From Clostridiales bacterium (GTDB lineage: Bacteria > Bacillota > Clostridia > Christensenellales > CAG-138), in assembly GCA_004558825.1 (NCBI GenBank), contig SFDB01000004.1:54763-118762 (forward strand): DNA of 64,000 bases, written 5' to 3'. The first letter of the stretch is position 1, and every line of letters starts with the position of its first letter. This document shows positions 52,760 to 60,565 of the stretch, piece by piece. Under the pieces are notes generated by a model. It was given only the letters and a program-made list of their open reading frames with translations. It searched no databases and was not told the DNA's origin. The translations under genes and the position numbers were made by a program.

Positions 52760-53734
52760 ATGGGCAGAATGAACCTTCTTGACAATTTAATCAATCCCGC
52801 CGCCAATCAGGTCGAGGGCTACTGCATAATCAAGTCAGTGCAGGTAAAAAGCAACGTTAAGGGAGCGGATTATCTGGACATGATGCTTGCCGATGCGGGC
52901 GGCGAAATCAACGCGAAGCTCTGGGATTATTCACTTGAACAGCACGGAGTCTACAAGCCGCAGACCGTTATAAAGGTGCGCGGTACGATAACGTATTTTA
53001 AGGACGCCGAGCAGCTCAAGATAGATAGAATCCGAAACACCAACAAGGGCGACAGCATCGACATGAGCCGGCTCATACCGTGCGCCCCGTTCGACTGCGA
53101 TGCAATGTTCAGGCGCGTCTATTCCGTAAGCGAAGGCTTCAAAAATGAAGAGCTGAAGAGAATAACGCAGCATCTTCTTTTGAAAAATCGCGAGCGTCTT
53201 ACAGTATATCCGGCGGCGCTGAAGCTCCACCACGCTCAGCGCGGCGGACTGATGTTCCACACGCTGACGATGCTTAAATCCGCCGAAGGCATAATGAACG
53301 CCTACGTTGAAATATACCCATCGCTCTGCCGCGACCTTGTAAACGCCGGCATAATACTCCACGACATCGCAAAGCTCGACGAGCTCAACGTCGGCGAAAT
53401 CGGGCTTGCAATCGGCTATTCAGCACAGGGGCAGCTTTTAGGCCATATATCTATGGGCGCGACAATAATTTCTGATGCCGCGAAGGAGCTTGATATAAGC
53501 GAAAAAACGTCAATGCTCCTCATGCACATAATGCTCTCGCACCACGGCGTCCCCGAATTCGGCAGCCCTCGTATGCCAATGTTCCCCGAAGCCGAGATAG
53601 TCAGCGAGGTCGACCATCTCGACGCAAAGCTGTTCACGATGTATTCAACTCTCGACGGCGTTGAAACAGGCGACTTTTCTGAGCGTGTATGGTCGCTCGA
53701 CAATAGGCAGCTCTATAATCACGGACTTAGTTAA
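52760..53734 (+). CDS. yhaM: YhaM-type 3'-5' exoribonuclease
   Basis: A 324-residue protein with an N-terminal OB-fold nucleic-acid-binding domain (about 15-95, IIKSVQVKSNVKGADYLDMM) and a C-terminal HD domain. HD residues are visible in GGLMFHTLTMLK (His) and AGIILHDIAKLDE (His-Asp), then LMHIMLSHHG and SEVDHLDAKL. This is the layout of YhaM, a Mn-dependent 3'-5' exonuclease. Length close to the B. subtilis protein. Its last 8 bases overlap the end of the phosphopantetheinyl transferase gene on the other strand. GGAGG upstream. Confidence 0.92.
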   Translation: MGRMNLLDNLINPAANQVEGYCIIKSVQVKSNVKGADYLDMMLADAGGEINAKLWDYSLEQHGVYKPQTVIKVRGTITYFKDAEQLKIDRIRNTNKGDSIDMSRLIPCAPFDCDAMFRRVYSVSEGFKNEELKRITQHLLLKNRERLTVYPAALKLHHAQRGGLMFHTLTMLKSAEGIMNAYVEIYPSLCRDLVNAGIILHDIAKLDELNVGEIGLAIGYSAQGQLLGHISMGATIISDAAKELDISEKTSMLLMHIMLSHHGVPEFGSPRMPMFPEAEIVSEVDHLDAKLFTMYSTLDGVETGDFSERVWSLDNRQLYNHGLS

Positions 53735-54395
53735 AGGAAACGATTTCATCGAATAAAACACATATCGGCTCGGTATCGATCGGTTCAAACGACGCGATGC
53801 CGAGCATGTATTTTTTTAATTTCAACTTGTCGAAGCACTTCAAATATGCCGTTTTATTGCCGCACCTCACCTCTTCTTCAAGCACGGAGAATGAAGCCGG
53901 TCCCATTGAAAACCCCTTTCCCGTAAGCTTCATAAGGCTCTCCTTAAGCACCCATGTTCTAAAAAACGCTTCTTCCTTTGCCTTTGCATCGAGCCGCAAA
54001 AACGCCTCGAACTCCGCATCCGTCATTATTCGCCGCGCTGCCGCAGGCCGCAGACGGTCCACATGCTGTATGTCCGTTCCTACCTCGCGGTCCGATATGG
54101 CGCACGCAACGGCCTCTTCGGAATGCGATAAAGAAAACTCAGGCAGCGACGCGTCGCTGAAGCGCGGCTTGCCAAAGCCCCCGCACTCGATCTCAAGCCC
54201 CGTGACATCTATGCCGCACGTTTTTTTCATCGCGTATCGTAAGAGCATTTCCGCACCAAGCATCTCTATCCTGCCGCGCCTGTTGGTCATTGCGTCAAGC
54301 TTTCGTCGCCTGTACCCGCTCATATTCGCCTCAAAATCGAGTCCTGCCGCATCGGCGCCGCGCATATCGCAGTAGAATAGCTTTATTCCTTCCGT
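53727..54395 (-). CDS. Sfp-type 4'-phosphopantetheinyl transferase, odd start
   Basis: A transferase that moves phosphopantetheine from CoA to a serine of carrier proteins. Motifs: GKPRF (about 80), SLSHSEEAVACAI, VGTDIQHVD (Mg-binding Asp) and RTWVLKESLMKLTGKG (Glu in WxxKE, about 151-166). From ATG 54365 the protein has 212 residues, but no ribosome binding site precedes it. Upstream in frame comes IKLFYCD, a typical family N-terminus, and ACG at 54395 lies nine bases after AGGAGG; initiation there would give 222 residues. No NRPS/PKS or fatty-acid genes are adjacent, so its carrier protein is unknown. Confidence 0.87.
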   Translation of the reverse strand, partial: TEGIKLFYCDMRGADAAGLDFEANMSGYRRRKLDAMTNRRGRIEMLGAEMLLRYAMKKTCGIDVTGLEIECGGFGKPRFSDASLPEFSLSHSEEAVACAISDREVGTDIQHVDRLRPAAARRIMTDAEFEAFLRLDAKAKEEAFFRTWVLKESLMKLTGKGFSMGPASFSVLEEEVRCGNKTAYLKCFDKLKLKKYMLGIASFEPIDTEPICVLFDEIVSFN

Positions 54396-54416
54396 ACGCC
54401 TTCACCTCCTGTCGCG

Positions 54417-54446
54417 TTGCCAGCCATGTTATCCCGATGGTATAAT
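54417..54446 (+). promoter_or_regulatory. Sigma-A promoter of the DUF4097-like lipoprotein
   Basis: TTGCCA (54417-54422), 18-base spacer, TATAAT (54441-54446), 32 bases before the start codon. Confidence 0.7.
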
Positions 54447-54477
54447 GATACCATAAACCGAAAAGGAAGTGTTTATT

Positions 54478-55518
54478 ATGAAAAACAGATTACTAATCGC
54501 GTTCGCTCTCATGCTTATTTCTGTGCTCACGCTTTGCTCATGCGTGGTAATAGATATACCTGACGATTTTTCGAGCATAAGCGGATTTATTGCAGGTGAT
54601 GACAAATACGACGCGTTCGTCCCCGTCAAGGAGGAAACCATTGACAGCGCCGTAACGTCGCTCGAAATATCGTGGGGCGCGAATAACGTCACTTTTAAGA
54701 CAAGCAGTGACGATTCCGTGAAGATTGTGCAGCTCGCCTCTCCCGAATTCGACACTTCAAACTGCTTCAATTATGAGCTTGACGACACCGAGCTTACCAT
54801 AAGGGACGGACGCGGCACCGGCTTTTTCAAAAACTGGTCAAGCCTCAAGTCATCCCTTCGCGCAACGAACATAGAAATTTATCTTCCGGCATCCCCTTTG
54901 AATTCTCTCGCCGTCAAGTCTGCCTCAGCGGCCGTGTGCGCTGACGATCTTAGCGCCAAGGCCCTCGACCTTGACATAGCTTCGGGCAGCGTCGACATAA
55001 CGGGCGCTATCGAAAACATAGACGCCGATGTTGCTTCAGGCAATGTCGAGCTCACCGTCATCGGTGATTGCGGCAACGTATCGCTCGACGTAGCTTCGGG
55101 CAGCGTGACGCTTAGCGTTTCGGGGATCTGCTCCGTACTCGACGCCGAGGAGGCCTCGGGCAGTATCAGTGTTTCTGCCGACAGCATAAATTCAATAGAT
55201 TTTTCCTGTGCTTCGGGCAAATTCTCATGCGTCGCAAATAAGGCCGACGTAGTCGATGCCGATATCACAAGCGGCAGCGCCGAGCTTTCGTTTGCGGCTG
55301 CGCCCGCCTCTATAAAGGCTGAAACGACATCCGGTTCAATCGTTTTTACTCTTCCTGCCGATACGGGCTTCACTGCAAAATTCGACGGCGCTTCGAGCGG
55401 GTTTAAATCCGACTTTGCGGTCAAAAAGGAAGCTGATATGTATATTTGCGGCGACGGTGCGAACAGTTATTGGTTCAAGGCTGCCAGCGGCATTGTAAAA
55501 CTAAAAATTGCCGATTAA
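54478..55518 (+). CDS. Lipoprotein with DUF4097-like beta-helix
   Basis: A 346-residue exported protein. The signal peptide NRLLIAFALMLISVLTLCSC gives a lipidated cysteine at about 20. From about residue 130 to 320 it is made of short repeating strands with the motif ASGS/ASGN/TSGS (eight or more copies about 20 residues apart), the sign of a right-handed beta-helix as in DUF4097/adhesin-like proteins. These proteins often sit next to membrane stress regulators; none is present here. GGAAGTG precedes the ATG. Likely on the outer face of the cell membrane. Function unknown. Confidence 0.85.
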   Translation: MKNRLLIAFALMLISVLTLCSCVVIDIPDDFSSISGFIAGDDKYDAFVPVKEETIDSAVTSLEISWGANNVTFKTSSDDSVKIVQLASPEFDTSNCFNYELDDTELTIRDGRGTGFFKNWSSLKSSLRATNIEIYLPASPLNSLAVKSASAAVCADDLSAKALDLDIASGSVDITGAIENIDADVASGNVELTVIGDCGNVSLDVASGSVTLSVSGICSVLDAEEASGSISVSADSINSIDFSCASGKFSCVANKADVVDADITSGSAELSFAAAPASIKAETTSGSIVFTLPADTGFTAKFDGASSGFKSDFAVKKEADMYICGDGANSYWFKAASGIVKLKIAD

Positions 55519-55582
55519 AAATCAGCATACGGCATATACTATCAAATGGCGGCGGCGAAATGCTGCCGCTATTCTGATTTTT
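55517..55582 (+). terminator. Large terminator hairpin of the lipoprotein gene
   Basis: AAAAATCAG (55517-55525) pairs with CTGATTTTT (55574-55582) around an inner GGCGGC/GCTGCC stem. The remaining gap up to 55865 has a small CCGAAA/TTTCGG hairpin (55597-55612) and AT-rich sequence that should hold the SASP promoter; no other gene is seen. Confidence 0.7.
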
Positions 55583-55865
55583 GCATATTTTCCCTCCGAA
55601 AAGGCTTTCGGGCGGCAAGCACGGCAGGTTTGAAATCATATTTATTTGTATGCCTCACATAATATGCGTTATTTTTCAGTTTTGAATCTAACTGAACCGA
55701 GTTATTTCACAAATTTTGAATTAAATCAATTTGTTTCCTCTAATATTATCGTGTATATCGGACAAATTATAACTACCGCAGCGGAAAAAGCGAAGCACGC
55801 CTTGCAGTATGAATTAGACTGCGCCGTTGCGTAACGATACATCCCGATCAAGGAGGTGAAAGTAA

Positions 55866-56060
55866 ATGGCACGCAAAAGAATCATGGTTCCGGAATCGAA
55901 GCAGACAATGGAGTCCTTTAAGACCGAGGTTGCCAATTCTCTTAACGTTAATCTCAAGCAGGGCTACAACGGTGACTTGACATCGAAGGAAGCCGGCTCA
56001 ATCGGCGGCGAAATGGTCAAGCGCATGATAGCGTACGCCGAGAGCAACATGCCTAAGTAA
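55866..56060 (+). CDS. Small acid-soluble spore protein, alpha/beta type (first copy)
   Basis: A 64-residue spore DNA-binding protein. It carries SFKTEVANSLNVNLKQGYNG and EAGSIGGEMVKRMIAYAE, the two conserved helices of alpha/beta SASPs. These proteins coat spore DNA and are cleaved at germination by the protease GPR; the usual E-I-A cleavage motif is E-V-A here. AAGGAGGTGAAAG before the ATG is very strong, as expected for an abundant product. Expression in the forespore under sigma-G is expected from family knowledge. A second copy lies 175 bases downstream. Confidence 0.95.
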   Translation: MARKRIMVPESKQTMESFKTEVANSLNVNLKQGYNGDLTSKEAGSIGGEMVKRMIAYAESNMPK

Positions 56061-56235
56061 GGCAGTTCTCTCTTATAATGCGGTATGTAACAGCCAAGGC
56101 TACGAATTTGTTGATGCGATTCTTCCGTTTAATCAATAGGCGGGCTGAGGGCTAAAAGCGAAAACGGTTCAGAGCTGTTGCGTACACGCGGCCAAAACGG
56201 TTTGTCCCAAAAATACAAGAAGGAGGTGAAACACA

Positions 56236-56442
56236 ATGGCAAGCAGCAACAACAGAAGCAGGAAGGCTCAGCTTCAGTCTTTCAAGACAGAGGTAGCCAA
56301 CTCGATGAACGTCAACCTCAAGCAGGGTTATAACGGCGACATCACGGCTCGCGAAGCAGGCTCAATCGGCGGCGAAATGGTTAAGCGCATGATAGCTTAT
56401 GCCGAGCAGAACATGAGCAACAGCGACAATATGATGAAATAA
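56236..56442 (+). CDS. Small acid-soluble spore protein, alpha/beta type (second copy)
   Basis: A 68-residue paralogue of the preceding SASP, sharing about 40 nearly identical residues (TEVANSMNVNLKQGYNGD and EAGSIGGEMVKRMIAYAEQN). It differs at the N-terminus (SSNNRSRKAQLQ) and C-terminal tail (SDNMMK). Same strong AAGGAGGTGAAAC ribosome binding site. Probably arose by tandem duplication; the 175-base spacer lets each have its own promoter. Same role in protecting spore DNA. Confidence 0.95.
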   Translation: MASSNNRSRKAQLQSFKTEVANSMNVNLKQGYNGDITAREAGSIGGEMVKRMIAYAEQNMSNSDNMMK

Positions 56443-56459
56443 TTACCCACGGATATAAG

Positions 56460-56496
56460 GCGCCCCTTCAGAAATTGACGGGGCGCTTTAATTTTT
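56460..56496 (+). terminator. Terminator of the second SASP gene
   Basis: GCGCCCC (56460-56466) and GGGGCGC (56480-56486) with a 13-base loop, then TTTAATTTTTAT. The end of the reactivase gene starts inside it. Confidence 0.85.
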
Positions 56497-57877
56497 ATCG
56501 AATTGTTTCTGCCTGTTCTCTGACGATGCTTTGCTTCAAAAGCGCCAACGCATCTTCAGGGTACCGCTTGCTGAGCACTCCGAGCGACGCCATTATGTAA
56601 TCGTTGTCAAACATGAGCTCAAGCGCATCGGGCTTCGGATAAAGCATCATGCGCTGACTGTTGCAGTCCGCCATCGCACGCATGATTCTCCTCCGCTCCG
56701 GCAGACGCGTCAGAGCGCCGCCCGTTGCAACGATATACTTGAGCTTTGTTAGATCCTTACCCTCGGCAATTGTCTGCCTGCCCGACGGCGTATATATGTA
56801 GCGGAGCGTGCCGCTGTGTCGCTTTATCGCTGTTATCCCCGCCTCAAGGCACAGGCGCTGAGTGAGCTTGAGCTGCTCTTCGCTGCGCGGTATCGGTTCA
56901 TACTCGCTCATGCATTTATCGACGTCTATGCCAAGCTCCTTATCAAGCTTCTCCCTGCCTATCATGTCTACAAGATTATGCGCGTTTATATACATGCCAA
57001 GGTCGCCCTCGACCGTACGCTTCGCCATGGGTTCCGGCGACGTCAGTATTGCAGATATCTCATCCGAGCCTTCGGTCACCGAGTGTACATCCGTCGTCGC
57101 GCCGCCTATATCTACCACAATCAGGTCGCCTATGTCGCCGTAGAGAAGCTGCGCCGCTTCCATCACCGCGCCGGGCGTAGGCATTATGCTGCCCGCCACC
57201 ATATCTCGTATGTGCTCCATCCCGGGCGCATTGACTATGTGTTTCTCGAACACTTCGTGAATTATGCGCCTTGCAGGTTCTATATTCAGCACGTCAAGCT
57301 TCGGATATACGTTTTCCGTTATATAGCATGGTATGCCGGCGTTTGCGAATATTTCTTCGACGGCACGCCTGTTTTGCACGTTTCCCGCATATATCACGGG
57401 CGCCTTCATGCCGCTCTGTGCTATCGCTTCAGCATTCCAAAGCGCCGTCTCGCGCTCGCCATAGTCGGTTCCGCCCGCAAGCAGTATAAGGTTTGGCTTT
57501 TCCGCTTTCACATCGTCTAAATCATATTTTGAAAGCTTCCCGGCCGTCGCCATACGCACTATCGCGCCCGCGCCGAGCGCCGCCGCCTGCGCCGCCTTCA
57601 CGGTCATATCGTATATAAGCCCGTGTACACACATCCTGAGCCCGCCCGCTGCGCTCGATGTCGCAAACATTTCGCCGTATTCGAGCTTATCTGCGCCGAG
57701 CCGCACGCGCATATCCTCTATCGCCGCCGCAAGCCCCACTCGCACGTCTCCGTCAAGCACAGACGTCGGCGCCTGTCCCTGCGCGATAAAACGCGGTTTA
57801 CCCGTACCTATGCCGCAAAAAGCGTTCACAAGCGTCGTCGTCGAGCCTATCTCCGCAACAAGAATGTCAATAAACAT
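56495..57877 (-). CDS. GlmL/MutL-type reactivation factor of the aminomutase
   Basis: A 460-residue member of the ASKHA-fold GlmL/MutL family. The N-terminal AEIGSTTTLVNAF (about 8-20) and VVDIGGATTDVHSV (about 255-268) are the phosphate loops of this ATPase fold, and LAGGTDYGE follows. Such proteins stand next to B12-dependent carbon-skeleton or amino mutases and are thought to renew the inactivated cofactor. Here it is the last gene of the ornithine operon, after oraE, which makes OraS/OraE the likely client. A hairpin lies between oraE and this gene. Confidence 0.9.
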   Translation of the reverse strand: MFIDILVAEIGSTTTLVNAFCGIGTGKPRFIAQGQAPTSVLDGDVRVGLAAAIEDMRVRLGADKLEYGEMFATSSAAGGLRMCVHGLIYDMTVKAAQAAALGAGAIVRMATAGKLSKYDLDDVKAEKPNLILLAGGTDYGERETALWNAEAIAQSGMKAPVIYAGNVQNRRAVEEIFANAGIPCYITENVYPKLDVLNIEPARRIIHEVFEKHIVNAPGMEHIRDMVAGSIMPTPGAVMEAAQLLYGDIGDLIVVDIGGATTDVHSVTEGSDEISAILTSPEPMAKRTVEGDLGMYINAHNLVDMIGREKLDKELGIDVDKCMSEYEPIPRSEEQLKLTQRLCLEAGITAIKRHSGTLRYIYTPSGRQTIAEGKDLTKLKYIVATGGALTRLPERRRIMRAMADCNSQRMMLYPKPDALELMFDNDYIMASLGVLSKRYPEDALALLKQSIVREQAETIR

Positions 57878-57890
57878 ATACCCTCTTATT

Positions 57891-57927
57891 AGGGCAGACT
57901 CCGCAAAAATGCTGCAAGGTCTGCCCT
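57891..57927 (-). terminator. Intercistronic hairpin between oraE and the reactivase gene
   Basis: AGGGCAGAC (57891-57899) and GTCTGCCCT (57919-57927) form a perfect 9-bp stem in the 80-base gap. On the minus strand it is followed by AATAAGAGG without a T-run, so it is more likely an attenuator or mRNA-stabilising element than a full stop. Confidence 0.5.
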
Positions 57928-57957
57928 ATTCTCACTTATTCTGTTCGCAAAGCAGGA

Positions 57958-60183
57958 TTATTTTCCGTTATTTTCCATCTCTCTGCGGCGCTTTACCAGG
58001 AACGTAGCAACATGCACGCCCTTTGTTCCGCGGCCGAAGCCCTCATCGGCGCCATGCTTGCGCGCAAGCTCCGGTGTTACCTGCGTTCCGCCCGCGCAGA
58101 ATATGATCTTGTCCCTAAGGCCCATCTCACGCGCTATACGGTCTATCTTCTCTATATTCTTATAGTGAATGTCATCGTGGCTTATGATGGTTGAGGCAAG
58201 TATCGCATCGGCGTTAAGCTCCACCGCGGCGTTCACGAGCTTCTCCGGCGACACCGATGTGCCGAGATAATGCACCTCGATTCCGTATTTCTCAATGCCG
58301 CCGTGCTTGATGTCGATTATTTCGCGCAGTCCGACGGAATGCTCATCCTCACCGACCGTGCCGCAGACTATGCGCATAGGCCTGCGCTCGATATCCGCGC
58401 GTATCTCATCATCGGCAAGCGTCTCAGGTTCTTTCGGTATAATAAGCTCCTTGACGTTTATCGCAAACGGAACCTTGCCTTTTACCTCGATGCGTGTGCC
58501 TTCCTTGTCGTGCATTATCTCACGGTTTATGACCTCGCACTCCGTGAGATTCATTCTGCGCGCCGCTTCGAGCGCCGCCGCCTCGGCAATGCGCTTTTCT
58601 GCGGGGAAGAACATCGTCAGCATCACCGTGCCGTCCGCAAGCCATTCCATCTCGGGACGTATAAGGTCGCTGCCGGGCTTAAATTCCTTGACTTCTGCCA
58701 TGCGGTTATTTACGTTGTCCGTTTCATCAAGCTCATCGATATAGATTATCTTTTCCGGGCATTCGAGCGTGCAGCCGCCTATCAGCGCCGACGGATTCTT
58801 TTCGTATTGCTCGCCGTACTGCTTCACATTGTTGTAGCCGTAGTGCGCGGTTACGGGTGCCATATAGTCGCTCTCGCGCTTGAAAATTGTGCCTGCTCCT
58901 ATGCCGCCGGAGAGTTTTCGAGCTATACCGTCGCCGTTTCGCTCGGGATAACATCCCGAATCCACGAAGAATCCCTCTTCAACAGCGGCAAAATAGCCGC
59001 CCATATCAAGCATCTCTTCCATGAACAATACGGCGCGCTCCTTGAGCTCTCTCGCCTTTTCTCTAAGGTAGCCATCCTTTTTGAGCTCGACCATGTCCAT
59101 AAGTCCGTCAAGGCCTACGAGCGTCTGCTTAGCCGTGTCGCACGCCTCGATATTGTATATGTGCCACGGCACGTTCCTGCCTTCGTCGGGCGTTATTGTC
59201 GACTGTATGTCAGCGCTTGTAAGCTTGCTTATAACCATGTTGAGCACATGCGTTACCGTCGCTTCGCGCGTACTCGCCTCAATGTACTTTGTGTTCATCT
59301 GGGCGCGCATACGGTACTCGCGGAATACGTCGCGCAGAGCGACCGCATACGGTAGATCCATGTATACGCACGGCGCGGGCGTAGCTGTAGGCGGAACTGT
59401 CGAAAGGCATATGTTCTTCTTGGGCACGCCGACTCTCGCAGAGAATATGGCGTTAATACCGTGCTGTACCATCAGCTCGGGCATCACCTTCCATGCCTCG
59501 CGTGCCGTAGCGTTTGCGTTATGCGCACCGTCTATCTGCGCCATGCCGGCCCACGCTATAAGGCTCTTGGATTCGCACGCATCCACAAACGAACGCGCCA
59601 TGTTGATATTCCTGTATATTACGTTGTACTGCGGATCCTGATGAACGCCGTTTACGCCCTCCTCGGCAAACATGACGGCAATATCGGGGCCGGCAACGCC
59701 CGAAACGTAAGAATGGTAGTTTATCGGCCTGCCAACCTCGTCCTCTATCATGTCGAGCGCCTTGCGCTGCGCCCTGACCTGCTTGCGCGTAATCGGTACG
59801 CCGCCCATGCCCTGCGGTGTGCCCTCTATCAGGCCGTCAAAATGTGACTGTCCCGCCGTCCTTATGACCATGATGTGGTCTGCGCCGTGGTGAGCCGCCA
59901 TTCTCATGCGTCTGATATCATCCTCAAAGCGTCCTGATGCTATCTCCGTCGTAATGACGGGAGCAGGCTGCGGATCGATATTATCAAAATAATGGGCAGG
60001 CGGAAGCGGAACGCTCGACTTGAGCGGCTCCGTACAGTCCCTGTACACAAACGGCCCCATGTGGAGATTGCTTACGGGCTTGCGCCATGTCCATCCCCTG
60101 CGCCGCGGACGGTAGTCCTTGAGATCCTTTAGTATTTCCTCGACATCTATCGGTTTATCGGGAGTAAGTTTGTAATCGCTCAT
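57958..60183 (-). CDS. oraE: D-ornithine 4,5-aminomutase, large subunit
   Basis: A 741-residue subunit that, with OraS, turns D-ornithine into 2,4-diaminopentanoate using adenosylcobalamin and PLP. The N-terminal two thirds is a TIM barrel (opening LTPDKPIDVEEILKDLKDYR); the last 120 residues form the B12 domain, with DEHSVG (the cobalt-ligating His of the D-x-H-x-x-G-type site) and the PLP lysine in IIDIKHGG eleven residues later, the spacing known for this enzyme. It closes with FCAGGTQVTPELARKHGADE. GGAGG before the ATG, overlapping the end of oraS by 4 bases. Confidence 0.97.
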   Translation of the reverse strand: MSDYKLTPDKPIDVEEILKDLKDYRPRRRGWTWRKPVSNLHMGPFVYRDCTEPLKSSVPLPPAHYFDNIDPQPAPVITTEIASGRFEDDIRRMRMAAHHGADHIMVIRTAGQSHFDGLIEGTPQGMGGVPITRKQVRAQRKALDMIEDEVGRPINYHSYVSGVAGPDIAVMFAEEGVNGVHQDPQYNVIYRNINMARSFVDACESKSLIAWAGMAQIDGAHNANATAREAWKVMPELMVQHGINAIFSARVGVPKKNICLSTVPPTATPAPCVYMDLPYAVALRDVFREYRMRAQMNTKYIEASTREATVTHVLNMVISKLTSADIQSTITPDEGRNVPWHIYNIEACDTAKQTLVGLDGLMDMVELKKDGYLREKARELKERAVLFMEEMLDMGGYFAAVEEGFFVDSGCYPERNGDGIARKLSGGIGAGTIFKRESDYMAPVTAHYGYNNVKQYGEQYEKNPSALIGGCTLECPEKIIYIDELDETDNVNNRMAEVKEFKPGSDLIRPEMEWLADGTVMLTMFFPAEKRIAEAAALEAARRMNLTECEVINREIMHDKEGTRIEVKGKVPFAINVKELIIPKEPETLADDEIRADIERRPMRIVCGTVGEDEHSVGLREIIDIKHGGIEKYGIEVHYLGTSVSPEKLVNAAVELNADAILASTIISHDDIHYKNIEKIDRIAREMGLRDKIIFCAGGTQVTPELARKHGADEGFGRGTKGVHVATFLVKRRREMENNGK

Positions 60184-60548
60184 TTTTTATCGCCTCCCAC
60201 GAACTGCGCCTCTGCCTCGTCCCAGCATTTGCCCTCGTACAGAAGCAGACCTGCGTCTCTTATTTCAATATTCTTAGCTTTCGCAAGGCGGTAGATAACG
60301 TTTCCGGCGCCATGCGCGATAAGATTGCGCTCAATACAGCCGTTTACTATAGCCTTCGCCTCTACGGACGAGAAGCCCATTCGCAGCAGCACGGAGCGCT
60401 CTACCGATGGCGATGTGTATTCGTAGCCCATCTCGAGCAACGGGTCTACAAGCTTATTTGCAAGCTCCCAAAAGCGCTGTTCAAGCTGTTCGTCGCTCAA
60501 TGAGGCAAGGTGCTTGCGGCGTTCTTCAAAATCGTCGTTTCTTTTCAT
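60180..60548 (-). CDS. oraS: D-ornithine 4,5-aminomutase, small subunit
   Basis: A 122-residue helical subunit of the aminomutase; it stabilises the large subunit and is needed for activity. Sequence features are RKHLASLSDEQLEQRFWELA near the N-terminus and PLLEMGYEYTSPSVERSVLL, both typical of OraS. The stop codon TGA overlaps the ATG of oraE (ATGA), giving coupled translation in equal amounts. Full length for the family. Confidence 0.95.
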   Translation of the reverse strand: MKRNDDFEERRKHLASLSDEQLEQRFWELANKLVDPLLEMGYEYTSPSVERSVLLRMGFSSVEAKAIVNGCIERNLIAHGAGNVIYRLAKAKNIEIRDAGLLLYEGKCWDEAEAQFVGGDKK

Positions 60549-60565
60549 AGCTTCTCCTTGTAGTA

